Source of the DNA: Steroidobacteraceae bacterium
GTDB taxonomy: Bacteria > Pseudomonadota > Gammaproteobacteria > Steroidobacterales > Steroidobacteraceae
Length of the DNA: 64,000 nt
Direction: 5' to 3'
NCBI GenBank assembly: GCA_041395505.1
Contig: JAWLAG010000001.1
Coordinates: forward strand, 682,001-746,000
Under the pieces are notes generated by a model that saw nothing but the letters and a program-made list of their open reading frames with translations, ran no database searches and was not told where the DNA came from. Positions 16,760 to 25,355 of this stretch are shown piece by piece. Both the position numbers and the translations under genes were made by a program. How positions within the stretch are numbered: position 1 is the first letter of the stretch; the number at the start of each line of letters is the position of its first letter.

Positions 16760-18046
16760 TCACAGGCGGGCGAGGGCCCTGTGCCCGATGTCGCGCCGAA
16801 ACTGCATGCCCGGCCAGTGGATTTCCTCGACAAGGCGGTAGGCTGCCTGTTGCGCCGCGCGGATGTCGACGCCCGATCCGACGGCGCATAACACCCGCCC
16901 ACCGTCGGTGACGACCTCGTCGCCGACAAGGCGCGTCGCGGCGTGAAAGACCTTGCCCGGCAACCGCGCGGCTGCGGCGAGGCCTTCGACGACATCACCC
17001 TTGCGCACCGTGGCCGGATAGCCTGCGGCGGCCAGTACCACGCCGAGCGTCGCCTCGGGTCGCCATTCGGCTTTCATTCCGGCGAGCCGGGAGTCGAGCG
17101 CTGCATCGCACAGCTCGGTCAGATCCGACTGCATGCGATACATGATCGGCTGCGTTTCCGGATCTCCGAACCGGCAGTTGAACTCGAGCACGTTGGGCGT
17201 GCCGTCGGCGGCGATCATGATGCCGGCATAAAGGAACCCGAGATAGGGCGTGCCGTCGCTCGCAAGAGCGCGGATCGTCGGTTCGATGACCTCGCGCATG
17301 ATGCGCTCGTGCATGCCCTGGTCGACGACCGGCGCCGGCGAATAGGCGCCCATGCCGCCGGTGTTCGGGCCCTGATCGCCGTCGTCGCGTCGCTTGTGAT
17401 CCTGTGACGTTGCCAGTGGCACGATGGACTCGCCATCGGTCATGACGATGAAGCTCGCTTCCTCGCCCTCCAGAAACTCCTCGATGACGATTTCATTGCC
17501 GGCCTCGCCGAAACCACCGCTGAACATGTCATCGACGGCCGCGACGGCCTCGACCGCCGTTTGGGCGATAATGACGCCCTTGCCAGCAGCCAGCCCGCTC
17601 GCCTTGACGACGATGGGCAGGCGCTGCCGCAGCAGCCACTGTCGATCGAAATCGTTCCGCGTGAACCGTCGATAGGCGGCCGTCGGTATGCCGTGGCGCT
17701 GCAGGAAGGATTTGGTGTAGGCCTTCGATCCTTCGAGCTGGGCCGCAGCGGCGTCGGGGCCAAAGCAGCGCAGGCCCGCTGCCTTGAAGGTATCGACCAC
17801 GCCCGCAACGAGCGGTGCTTCGGGCCCGACGATGGTCAGCGCGATCTGCTCCCGCTTTGCAAGCGCCACCAGTCCGGGCAGATCCTCGGCCGAGACAGCG
17901 ACATTGCGCATGCGCGGCTCGCCTGCCGTGCCGGCGTTGCCCGGCGCGACCAATACCTCGCTGACGCGACTCGATTGGGCGCATTTCCAGGCGAGGGCAT
18001 GTTCGCGGCCGCCACCACCAATGACCAGCACTTTCATCTTGGACAT
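16760..18046 (-). CDS. purD: Phosphoribosylamine-glycine ligase
   Basis: A 428-residue GAR synthetase of normal length. It starts KVLVIGGGGREHALAWK, then has GPEAPLVAG, the ATP-grasp region with ASGLAAGKGVIIA near residues 150-162, EEFLEGEEASF and the metal-binding EFNCRFGDPETQP near 286-298. It catalyses ATP-dependent condensation of phosphoribosylamine with glycine in purine synthesis. It is the last gene of the long minus-strand run, 30 bases after purH. Confidence 0.96.
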   Translation of the reverse strand: MSKMKVLVIGGGGREHALAWKCAQSSRVSEVLVAPGNAGTAGEPRMRNVAVSAEDLPGLVALAKREQIALTIVGPEAPLVAGVVDTFKAAGLRCFGPDAAAAQLEGSKAYTKSFLQRHGIPTAAYRRFTRNDFDRQWLLRQRLPIVVKASGLAAGKGVIIAQTAVEAVAAVDDMFSGGFGEAGNEIVIEEFLEGEEASFIVMTDGESIVPLATSQDHKRRDDGDQGPNTGGMGAYSPAPVVDQGMHERIMREVIEPTIRALASDGTPYLGFLYAGIMIAADGTPNVLEFNCRFGDPETQPIMYRMQSDLTELCDAALDSRLAGMKAEWRPEATLGVVLAAAGYPATVRKGDVVEGLAAAARLPGKVFHAATRLVGDEVVTDGGRVLCAVGSGVDIRAAQQAAYRLVEEIHWPGMQFRRDIGHRALARL

Positions 18047-18076
18047 GGGCGGTTCATTGGGGCTATGAGACAGGTG

Positions 18077-19627
18077 CTAGTGCCTGAAATGGCGCACGCC
18101 GGTGAATAGCATCGCCATGCCATGCTCGTTCGCCGCGGCGATGACTTCGTCATCCCGCTTCGAGCCACCTGGCTGTATGACTGCGCGGATACCAAACCCG
18201 GCCGCCGTGTCGATGCCATCGCGGAATGGGAAGAAGGCATCGGAAGCCATGACCGCGCCGGCCACGGCAATGTTCTCATCGGTCGCCTTGATGGCGGCAA
18301 TTCGCGTCGAGTACACACGGCTCATCTGTCCGGCGCCGACGCCGACCGTGGCGCGATCCCTTGCAAAGACGATGGCATTGGATTTGACGAACTGGCAAAC
18401 CTGCCAGGCGAATTCGAGATCGCCGAGTTCCTCCTTACCGGGCACCCGTTGCGAGACGATTTTGAAATCCCCTGGGCGCAGCGTCAGTTCGTCACTCGTC
18501 TGCGCCAATAGACCGCCGTTGACGCTGCGATATTCGAGGCGCGCAATGCCGGGCCCGAGCTCGCCGGTCGCAAGGACGCGCAGATTCGGCTTGCCAGCGA
18601 GCAGCGTCAGTGCCGCGGTCGAGAATGACGGCGCTGCCAGCACCTCGATGAACTGGCGTTCGATCATCAGGCGCGCCGTCACCTCGTCGATCTCGCGGTT
18701 GCAGGCAATGATGCCGCCGAAAGCGGAGGTCGGATCCGTCCGGTACGCCGCCTCGTAGGCAGCGGCGAGATCGTTGCGGACGGCGACGCCGCAGGGATTC
18801 GCATGCTTGACGATCACGCAGGCGGGCGCCGCAAAGCGTCGTGCACACTCGATCGCGGTGTCGGCATCGGCGATGTTGTTGTACGAAAGCTCCTTGCCCT
18901 GCAGGAGCCTCGCGCTACCCACGCCATTTCCAGCCGGGTCGCGATAGAACGCCGCCTGCTGGTGCGGGTTTTCGCCGTAGCGCAACGGCAGCAACCGTTT
19001 GAATGCCAGGGTGAGGGTTTCGGGCAGCTCGACGGCAGGGGCAGCGCCGCCTTGCGTATTCAGATAGGCGGCGACCATGGTGTCGTAGGCTGCGGTATGC
19101 GCATAGGCCTTGGCGGCAAGGCGCCGCCGCAGGCTGGCATCAGTTTCGCCGCTGGCGCGCAGGGCGGCGAGTACCGCCGCGTAATCCGTCGGATCGACCA
19201 GGACGGTCACCGCGTCGTGATTTTTCGCGGCCGCTCGCACCATGGCAGGGCCGCCGATATCGATGTTCTCGATGGCTTCGGCCACGCTGCAGTCGGCGCG
19301 TGCGACCGTCTGCGCGAACGGGTAGAGGTTCACGGCCAGCAGATCGATCGCCGCAATCCCGTGGTCGGCCATCACCTGCTCGTCGATACCGCGCCGGCCG
19401 AGCAGGCCGCCGTGGATCAGCGGGTGCAGTGTCTTGACGCGCCCGCCCATGATTTCCGGAAAACCCGTGTGGCTTGCCACGTCCTTGACTGCGATGCCTG
19501 CTGCGGTGAGCGCAGCGGCAGTGCCGCCGGTGGAGATGATTTCGATGCCGAGCGCTGCAAGGCCCTGCGCGAACTCGACGATGCCGCTTTTGTCGGAAAC
19601 CGACAGTAATGCCCGTCGCACCTGCAT
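18077..19627 (-). CDS. purH: Bifunctional AICAR transformylase / IMP cyclohydrolase
   Basis: A 516-residue protein from ATG 19627 (RRALLSVSDKSGIVEFAQ). The open frame extends upstream to 19714, but that would overlap fis, so the start 13 bases after the fis stop is preferred. The N-terminal IMP cyclohydrolase (MGS-like) domain holds STGGTA and GRVKTLHPLIHGG. The C-terminal transformylase domain has KHANPCGVA (KHxNPCG), the PSAFGGI-like TSAFGGIIACNREID segment and SDAFFPFRDG. It carries out the last two steps to IMP. It is directly coupled to purD. Confidence 0.96.
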   Translation of the reverse strand: MQVRRALLSVSDKSGIVEFAQGLAALGIEIISTGGTAAALTAAGIAVKDVASHTGFPEIMGGRVKTLHPLIHGGLLGRRGIDEQVMADHGIAAIDLLAVNLYPFAQTVARADCSVAEAIENIDIGGPAMVRAAAKNHDAVTVLVDPTDYAAVLAALRASGETDASLRRRLAAKAYAHTAAYDTMVAAYLNTQGGAAPAVELPETLTLAFKRLLPLRYGENPHQQAAFYRDPAGNGVGSARLLQGKELSYNNIADADTAIECARRFAAPACVIVKHANPCGVAVRNDLAAAYEAAYRTDPTSAFGGIIACNREIDEVTARLMIERQFIEVLAAPSFSTAALTLLAGKPNLRVLATGELGPGIARLEYRSVNGGLLAQTSDELTLRPGDFKIVSQRVPGKEELGDLEFAWQVCQFVKSNAIVFARDRATVGVGAGQMSRVYSTRIAAIKATDENIAVAGAVMASDAFFPFRDGIDTAAGFGIRAVIQPGGSKRDDEVIAAANEHGMAMLFTGVRHFRH

Positions 19628-19640
19628 CACCGCCGCCGGC

Positions 19641-19907
19641 TCAGTGCGTGAGGCCGAACTGGCGCATTTTCTTGCGCAATGTGCCGCGATTGATGCCAAG
19701 GATGTCCGCGGCACGGCTCTGGTTGCCGTCGACGTGGCGCAGTACGGCGCGAAAGAGCGGTTCCTCGACTTCGCGGATGACGAGGTTGTACAGGTCCGCA
19801 GGACGATGACCGTTCAACGTTTCGAAGTAGCTCGACAAGGCCTTTTCCGTATGCCGGCGCAGCGGCACCGAGACATGACCATTGGCCGTCGTCTTCTTGG
19901 CAATCAT
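19641..19907 (-). CDS. fis: DNA-binding protein Fis
   Basis: An 88-residue Fis, close to the 98 of E. coli. The N-terminal arm is short. The dimer helices contain ALSSYFETLNGHRPADLYN and the C-terminal helix-turn-helix is NQSRAADILGINRGTLRKKM (residues about 63-82). Fis is a nucleoid-associated regulator of rRNA promoters and recombination. It follows dusB by 39 bases as in other gammaproteobacteria, and is followed by purH after 13 bases. Confidence 0.95.
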   Translation of the reverse strand: MIAKKTTANGHVSVPLRRHTEKALSSYFETLNGHRPADLYNLVIREVEEPLFRAVLRHVDGNQSRAADILGINRGTLRKKMRQFGLTH

Positions 19908-19946
19908 TCGCGCATCGTCCCCAACCGTTATCGCCCGACATTCTTC

Positions 19947-20972
19947 TTATGCGGCTTCGCTGTCCTGCCCGGAGCGGGTGTCCAGCAGCCGTTGCGCACA
20001 TTTGAATTGTTCTGCAGTCGTCGCGCAAGCGAGTAATGCACTTCGCAAGAGCGATGCCGCCTGCAACGACTGACAATACCAATTCAGGTGTTTGCGCGCG
20101 ATCCGGAGTCCGCCTGCTTCGCCATGAAATGCGTAGATGGATTCCAGGTGCCGCAAAATAATATCATGCTTGTACTTGCGCGAAAGCGAATGCGCCGTTG
20201 AATTGGTCGCGAGATGACTATTGACATCGCGGAAAATCCACGGCTGGCCGTGCGCCGCGCGCCCGATCATGACAGCGTTTGCGCCACTGCGCGCAATTAC
20301 ATCTTGCGCGACCGCGCCATTGGTGATATCGCCGTTGGCAATCACCGGAATATCGAGGGATGCACGCAGTCGCGCCGCCGTGTCGTGCTCGGCGTTGCCC
20401 TGGTAGAAATCACAACGCGTCCGGCCGTGAACGGCAATCATCGCGATGCCCGCCTGCGCCGCGCGGGTGGCGACCTCGACGGCATTGCGCGATGCCACAT
20501 CCCAACCGGTGCGCATTTTGAGCGTTACCGGGACGTCGACCGCCCCCACGACCGCTGCGATGATCCGCAGCGCGAGCTCCGGCTCGCGCAGCAAAGCGGA
20601 CCCGCAGGCGCGATTGCAGACCTTCTTGGCCGGACAACCCATGTTGATGTCGATGACTTCCGCCCCGAGATCCACATTGGCACGGGCGGCGAGCGCCATT
20701 TGGGTGGGGTCGGCGCCAGCCAACTGCACGATGCGCGGCGAGGGTTCGCCGGCATGATCCATCCGCAGTTGCGACTTGCGCGATCGCCACAGGCGCTGGT
20801 CCGAGCTCAGCATTTCGGCCACCGCGGCGGCGGCACCGAGCGAGCGGCACAGGATCCGAAATGGCCGGTCGGTCACTCCCGCCATGGGCGCGAGCCAGAC
20901 ATGACCATCGATGCGATGCTTGCCGAGGCGCAGCTCGCCGCTGGCGCCCTGGCGCGTGTTGAGCCGCGTCAT
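19947..20972 (-). CDS. dusB: tRNA-dihydrouridine synthase B
   Basis: A 341-residue FMN-dependent TIM-barrel enzyme. LAPMAGVTDRPFR (residues about 28-40) opens the barrel, the INMGCPAKKVCN segment with the catalytic Cys follows, then LKMRTGWD, AVHGRTRCDFYQG and the FMN-phosphate segment IANGDITN and MIGRAAHGQPWIF. It reduces uridine in the tRNA D-loop. The ATG overlaps the stop of the upstream zinc-ribbon gene (ATGA), and fis follows, the standard dusB-fis pairing. Confidence 0.95.
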   Translation of the reverse strand: MTRLNTRQGASGELRLGKHRIDGHVWLAPMAGVTDRPFRILCRSLGAAAAVAEMLSSDQRLWRSRKSQLRMDHAGEPSPRIVQLAGADPTQMALAARANVDLGAEVIDINMGCPAKKVCNRACGSALLREPELALRIIAAVVGAVDVPVTLKMRTGWDVASRNAVEVATRAAQAGIAMIAVHGRTRCDFYQGNAEHDTAARLRASLDIPVIANGDITNGAVAQDVIARSGANAVMIGRAAHGQPWIFRDVNSHLATNSTAHSLSRKYKHDIILRHLESIYAFHGEAGGLRIARKHLNWYCQSLQAASLLRSALLACATTAEQFKCAQRLLDTRSGQDSEAA

Positions 20973-22156
20973 TGCGCTGCTTGCAGGCCGTTGGCGCAGC
21001 GCAAGCCGTCGCGTAACGTGAGGCAGGCATCGACCTCGAAGCCGACGGCGTCGGTTCCCGGATCGGCCAGGACGATTTCAGCATCGATGCGCTCGCCGGG
21101 CGTCAACAGGCTCGCTGCCGCCGCCGGGCGCTGCAGATACTCCTTCGGCTCGAGATTGCGTGCCGCGATCGATTTGCCGAAGCGATCCTGAACCGTCAGG
21201 CGCAGCACCGGATAGGGCTGAGCCTGTGCGGCCGCATTGGCGACGCTCGCCCTGACCACCAACGCCTTTCGCACCGGGTCGGTATCCGCGCCGAGCTGCC
21301 GCACGTCGTACTTTGCGACATCGAAGGTCGAGCGCAGGGGGTGGCCGACGGCGCTGTAGAATGCGCGCACGCCGTTGCCGAAGGCGGCCGTGCCCGCGAG
21401 TGCATCGCGGCTGGCATGAAACAACTGCGCCGTGAGCAGCACGCCGAGCAAGGCGGCGCCGCTGCGCTGCAGCAACCGTCGCCGCCTTGCGGTCGTTTCC
21501 TCGATCTGCTCTGCGGCGAAGTCCTCGCCATCCCCGGGTTCGGCGGGCACGGCATGAGTAGCGCTCGCCTTGACGTACTCGTCGTTGGCGGCTGGCAGAT
21601 CATCGACGTCGATTTCGGACGCGGAGTCGTTGGCCCCGCCGGATTCGAGCACCCAGACGTCTTCGGCCTCGACGGCCGGCGCGTCAGCAACATCGAACTC
21701 GTCCTCGATCAGGTAGAAACCCGAACTCGAAGTGCCTTCGCCCTGCTGCGATTCGCCGTCCGGCTCGTCGACTTCCGCCTCGTTGGCTTCCGCTTCGAGC
21801 ACGATGTTCTCGAATGTTCCGGTCGCGTGATCATCGGCCTGCGCTTCTGGCTCGATGAACACCTGTCGCACATCGCTCATCTCGGGATGGAATTCGAGAT
21901 CTTCATCGTCGGGCTCTGCGACGGCCAGCGGTCCTGCCGGCTCCGGGGCAGTCTCCTGCACCGGTTGCGCAGCGGCCAGCTGCGCCGGCACCGTGGGCGA
22001 CAGCGGCGTCGGTGCCGAGCCGACCTCGTCGTGCAATGAGGGCAGGGCGTTGAACACGCTGACGCAGCGGCCGCAGCGCACATAGCCTCGACCGGCCCGC
22101 AGATCGGCAGCGGTCAGCGCCAGGGTGAGGGCGCACTTGGGACAAATCGTATACAT
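20969..22156 (-). CDS. Zinc-ribbon and DUF3426 membrane protein
   Basis: A 395-residue protein from ATG 22156. It opens with a zinc ribbon (MYTICPKC and RCGRC: Cys5, Cys8, Cys28, Cys31). A long, very acidic, low-complexity linker (about residues 60-215, rich in Glu, Asp and Ala) leads to a single membrane segment (LLQRSGAALLGVLLTAQLF). The C-terminal DUF3426 domain contains LRSTFDVAKYDVRQLGADT and ends in DACLTLRDGLRCAN. Proteins of this type sit between prmA and dusB in many proteobacteria, but the function is unknown. It is 8 bases downstream of prmA and overlaps dusB by 4. Confidence 0.85.
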   Translation of the reverse strand: MYTICPKCALTLALTAADLRAGRGYVRCGRCVSVFNALPSLHDEVGSAPTPLSPTVPAQLAAAQPVQETAPEPAGPLAVAEPDDEDLEFHPEMSDVRQVFIEPEAQADDHATGTFENIVLEAEANEAEVDEPDGESQQGEGTSSSGFYLIEDEFDVADAPAVEAEDVWVLESGGANDSASEIDVDDLPAANDEYVKASATHAVPAEPGDGEDFAAEQIEETTARRRRLLQRSGAALLGVLLTAQLFHASRDALAGTAAFGNGVRAFYSAVGHPLRSTFDVAKYDVRQLGADTDPVRKALVVRASVANAAAQAQPYPVLRLTVQDRFGKSIAARNLEPKEYLQRPAAAASLLTPGERIDAEIVLADPGTDAVGFEVDACLTLRDGLRCANGLQAAQ

Positions 22157-22164
22157 GCGACCGA

Positions 22165-23046
22165 TCAGCGACGGATTCCGGCGAGACAGATCCACTCGTT
22201 CTGCCTGTCCGAAAGACGCATATCAAACCACGGGCGGTAGGCCTCTGTCACGGCGGCCTGCTGCTCGGCCAGTATCCCGGCAAGCACGATCCGCCCGCCC
22301 GATCGCAGGCGCGTGGACAGGTATGCGGCGAGTTCCACCAGCGTGTTTGCGAGTATGTTGGCCAGCAGGAGATCGCAATCGTCTGGCAAGCCGCGTGCAG
22401 CATCGTGTATCCGAAGTCGCTCGAGACAGTCGTTCGCGATGGCATTGCAGCGCGTGGCCGCGAGCGCCTGCGGATCGATGTCGTAGGCGTCGGCACGGGC
22501 TGCGCCAAGGCGCAGGGCTGCGATCGCGAGTATCCCGGAGCCGCAGCCGTAGTCGAGCACGCGATCGCCCGGGTGGAGCTGCCCGTCCAGCCATTCGAGG
22601 CACATGCGCGTGCTCTCGTGCGTGCCGGTGCCGAATGCGAGTCCCGGGTCGAGATTGACCACGCAGGCGCCGGGCTCGCGCACGGGATCGTGGGTCGGCG
22701 CGATCCAGAGTCGCCGCCCGAAGCGCATGGCGCGAAAATCGCGCAACCACTCCCGCTCCCAGGCGCGATTGGCGACGCTGCGTGCGAGCAGCTCCGAGAC
22801 CTCACAACCGCAATCCCGCGCCAGACGCGGCAGCAGCGTCACATCGACGGCCTCCGCCGCGAACAGGGCTTCGATGCGCGCGTCGGACCATAACGGCTGC
22901 GTACCCGGGGCAGGTTCGAGTATTGGTTCATCGGCGGCATCGAAGTAGCTGACGGCGAGCGCGCCGGCCGCGAAGAAGTGCTGTTCGCATATGCTGGCAT
23001 CGCGCCCGCGCAGGCGCAGCCCTATCGACAGAAAGGCATCGTTCAC
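22165..23046 (-). CDS. prmA: Ribosomal protein L11 methyltransferase
   Basis: A 293-residue SAM-dependent methyltransferase, normal length, starting with GTG 23046. The N-terminal substrate domain contains RFGRRLWIAPTHD. The catalytic domain has LDPGLAFGTGTHESTRMCLEW, motif I VLDYGCGSGILAIAALRLGA near residues 163-182, and LLLANILANTLVEL (N-I-L-A). PrmA trimethylates ribosomal protein L11. Its GTG overlaps the TGA that ends the accC remnant (GTGA), the normal coupled arrangement, although accC itself is broken. Confidence 0.95.
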   Translation of the reverse strand: MNDAFLSIGLRLRGRDASICEQHFFAAGALAVSYFDAADEPILEPAPGTQPLWSDARIEALFAAEAVDVTLLPRLARDCGCEVSELLARSVANRAWEREWLRDFRAMRFGRRLWIAPTHDPVREPGACVVNLDPGLAFGTGTHESTRMCLEWLDGQLHPGDRVLDYGCGSGILAIAALRLGAARADAYDIDPQALAATRCNAIANDCLERLRIHDAARGLPDDCDLLLANILANTLVELAAYLSTRLRSGGRIVLAGILAEQQAAVTEAYRPWFDMRLSDRQNEWICLAGIRR

Positions 23047-24287
23047 TTCAGGCCGAGGCGACGTGCTTCAGGTCTGGTATGGATCTCTGGCCGCCGTTCT
23101 GGAATGCCGCATGACTGAAGATTTCTGGTGCAGGGCGATATTCGTCTTGATACCCTCGACGACCATTTCCCGCGAGCGCATTGCATCGCACGATCGCGGT
23201 CGCGCGCGAATCTCCGTACGCGATGATCTTCGCAACCAGCGAGATCAATAGTAGGACGCTTGCTGTGATCCATATGGCTATCGACCCGCTGCGGGACCTT
23301 GGCAGGTGCCACCTCTTCTGGTCGAGGCGCAGTTCTTGGCGTCGCCTCAGCGTGGTCAGCATTCGGTCGCCAGCGCCGCAGCTGGATCGGACTGGCTGGA
23401 ACATGGTTAAGCGCCACCACGATCCCCAGTTACGGCTACAAGGTCAGTCCGGTGCGGCTTCATCCACCGGGATACTCGACTGGATGCAGATATTATTCGA
23501 TCAGCGAACCATTATCCTGGTAGAGGAATTCAGGCGTACCCAACGCCACCGATAGCCGACCTGTGCCCAGAACCACGACGACCTCATCACCATCAGCGCG
23601 GTCTCGGCGCCGACACCGGCTGGTGCTACCTCGACACGCTGGTGGCGGCGCATCGAGCAGTCCATCCACCCGATGCGGCACGTACCGCAATTGTCGGCGA
23701 TGACGCAGACTCGATGTACTCGGCCGCTCGAGAACTTTCCATGCCAGACCTATTCGTGCCGAAGAGCGCTTGAGCGCTTGCTACGTCAGGGTGATCATTC
23801 TGGCATCGCGTCGCTAGCACGGCACGCTACCCGCAGCCACCGCCACCGCCAGTACCAGTAATCGGACTTCGCCGATCATTGCGATAAAATGTTTTTATAT
23901 CATCTTTCGTGATCCACCGAGCTGGCACAAGTACCATGCTCAGTCATGATCCTGATAGCAAGACCCATCGCCGGATGCGTGGTGTTGAAGACGAAACCGC
24001 TGTTCTCGACACGCTCGGCAAAATCCGCGTTCTCCGACGAACCCGTAGCCCGGATGGATCGCGACGGCGTCGGTGACTTCCGCTGGCGCTGATGATGGCG
24101 GGCATGTTGGGGGTAGCTCTGCGTCGATTAGGGCGGACCAATGCAGACCGATTCGTCCGCCAACTTTATGCTTCAGGTTGTAATCGGCCGTCAGGTCACG
24201 GCCACGGTCTTGATGCCGAGTTCCCGGCAGGCACGCGGATCCCAGCGCAATTTCGCCGCGGTTGGCGATGACGATCTTATCGAGCGG
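23043..24287 (-). pseudogene. accC: Biotin carboxylase accC, shattered by many frameshifts
   Basis: No intact frame exists here, yet pieces of AccC appear in order in all three minus frames. LDKIVIANRGEIAL lies at 24284-24243, RACRELGIKTVAV from 24235, ADYNLKH from 24188, ADESVCIGP at 24160-24134, EVTDAVAIHPGYGF at 24080-24039, SENADFAERVENSGFVF at 24037-23987, the glycine-rich ATP loop at about 23850-23830, a PEFLYQDNGS piece near 23530-23500, SLVAKIIAYGDSRATAI near 23250-23195, VEGIKTNIALHQ near 23165-23122 and the terminal RRLGLK stop at 23043. The stretch is about 1.24 kb against about 1.35 kb for a normal gene; most of the loss is between 23987 and 23850. The start ATG is not recognisable. 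At least eight frame switches are needed. The gene boundaries, including the GTGA overlap with prmA, remain. It is either a local sequence error or a true decayed copy. Confidence 0.85.
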
Positions 24288-24300
24288 CTCGGCCGCTCGA

Positions 24301-24756
24301 TCACGAACAGCGGCGACGATACCGGGTCGCCATTGTTGGCGAGGATCGACGTGGGCGGCCGGCACTTCTCTCCGCCTCGATCTGGTTCATCATCTTCATT
24401 GCTTCGATGATGCAAAGCACCTGGCCGACCTTCACTTCATCGCCAATCGAGACGAAGGACTTGGCGCCGGGTGTGGGAGCCGCATAGAAGGTCCCGACCA
24501 TCGGTGCGGTCACGACGAGGTCATTGTCGTTGCCGCCGGCGGGCGCCGCGCTTGCAGCACCGGCCGCCGGCTCTGCGGCGGCGCCTGGCGGATGCGCCGC
24601 GGGCACGGCGATATTGGGCAGCGCATATTGCGTGGTCACGGCACCGGTCGGCATGCGGCTGATGCGCACCGCCTCCTCGCCCTCCTTGATTTCTATCTCG
24701 GCGATCCCGGATTCCTCCAAAAGCTCGATGAGCTTCTTGACCTTGCGGATATCCAT
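24301..24756 (-). CDS. accB: Biotin carboxyl carrier protein of acetyl-CoA carboxylase, 3' end frameshifted
   Basis: The frame from ATG 24756 gives a normal AccB for 129 residues: an N-terminal helix DIRKVKKLIELLEESGIAE, a Pro/Ala linker near residues 50-75, then the biotinyl domain TAPMVGTFY ... SIGDEVKVGQVLCIIEAMKMMNQIEAE with the biotinylated Lys in EAMKM (residue 121). After about base 24370 it runs into an unrelated basic tail and stops at 24301. The expected C-terminus (ILANNGDPV then SPLFVIE) is found in another frame at about 24345-24295. So one or two small indels break the last strand of the biotinyl domain. AccB carries biotin for AccC in fatty acid synthesis. It lies 21 bases downstream of aroQ. 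Confidence 0.85.
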   Translation of the reverse strand: MDIRKVKKLIELLEESGIAEIEIKEGEEAVRISRMPTGAVTTQYALPNIAVPAAHPPGAAAEPAAGAASAAPAGGNDNDLVVTAPMVGTFYAAPTPGAKSFVSIGDEVKVGQVLCIIEAMKMMNQIEAERSAGRPRRSSPTMATRYRRRCS

Positions 24757-24777
24757 TTTGACTGATCCCCTTTTTTT

Positions 24778-25239
24778 CTAATGCTGGTTGCCGGGCGCTT
24801 GAGCGAGCCGCAACGCTATGGCACGCAGGGCGAGCTCATAGCCTTGCGGGCCGAGGCCGCAAATGACGCCGATCGCGACGTCCGAGAAATACGACTTGTG
24901 ACGAAAGGACTCGCGCGCGTGGATATTCGACAGATGCACTTCGATGAACGGAACGCCCGTGGCGAGCAGCGCATCGCGCAGCGACACGCTGCTATGTGTG
25001 AGGCCGCCCGGATTGATCACGATGCAGGCCACGCCATCGCGCTTTGCCTGGTGGATCGCGTCGATCAACTCGTGCTCGGCATTGCTCTGCAGGGCGTCGA
25101 GCTCGAGTCCAAGCTCGCGCGCGAGCGACCGGCAGCGCCGGGTGATGTCCTCGAGCGTCGCCCGGCCATAAATGTCGACTTCGCGCTGGCCCAGAAGATT
25201 GAGGTTCGGGCCATTCACCAGCAGCACCCGGGGGCTCAT
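24778..25239 (-). CDS. aroQ: Type II 3-dehydroquinate dehydratase
   Basis: A 153-residue type II dehydroquinase of normal length. VLLVNGPNLNLLGQRE (residues 5-20, with the flexible-lid Arg nearby), QSNAEHELIDAIH, INPGGLTHSSVSLRDAL and the HLSNIHARESFRHKSYFS segment are all typical. It converts 3-dehydroquinate to 3-dehydroshikimate. It is the first gene of the minus-strand housekeeping run and precedes accB, the standard aroQ-accB-accC order. Confidence 0.95.
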   Translation of the reverse strand: MSPRVLLVNGPNLNLLGQREVDIYGRATLEDITRRCRSLARELGLELDALQSNAEHELIDAIHQAKRDGVACIVINPGGLTHSSVSLRDALLATGVPFIEVHLSNIHARESFRHKSYFSDVAIGVICGLGPQGYELALRAIALRLAQAPGNQH

Positions 25240-25355
25240 GGCGCGCGGCAGCCCGAGGGCGCCCTGTCGTTATGAGGCAACATATTCAAGATCGTGGAAT
25301 CTACACGATCGGTGCAAATTTGCACGTTTTCGCCGCAAGATAGGTGCAGTAAGCG

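Noticed and set aside
19628..19714. A longer purH start overlapping fis
   Set aside because: The extra residues match no PurH protein, while the internal ATG 19627 gives the family N-terminus directly after the fis stop.
23043..24365. Several short minus-strand open frames (60-140 codons) as independent small genes
   Set aside because: Each contains a fragment of AccC or AccB in the expected order, so they are pieces of the broken genes, not separate proteins.
24290..24375. Programmed ribosomal frameshift in accB
   Set aside because: No slippery heptamer or downstream structure is visible, and the neighbouring accC needs many shifts of both signs, which programmed shifting cannot explain.
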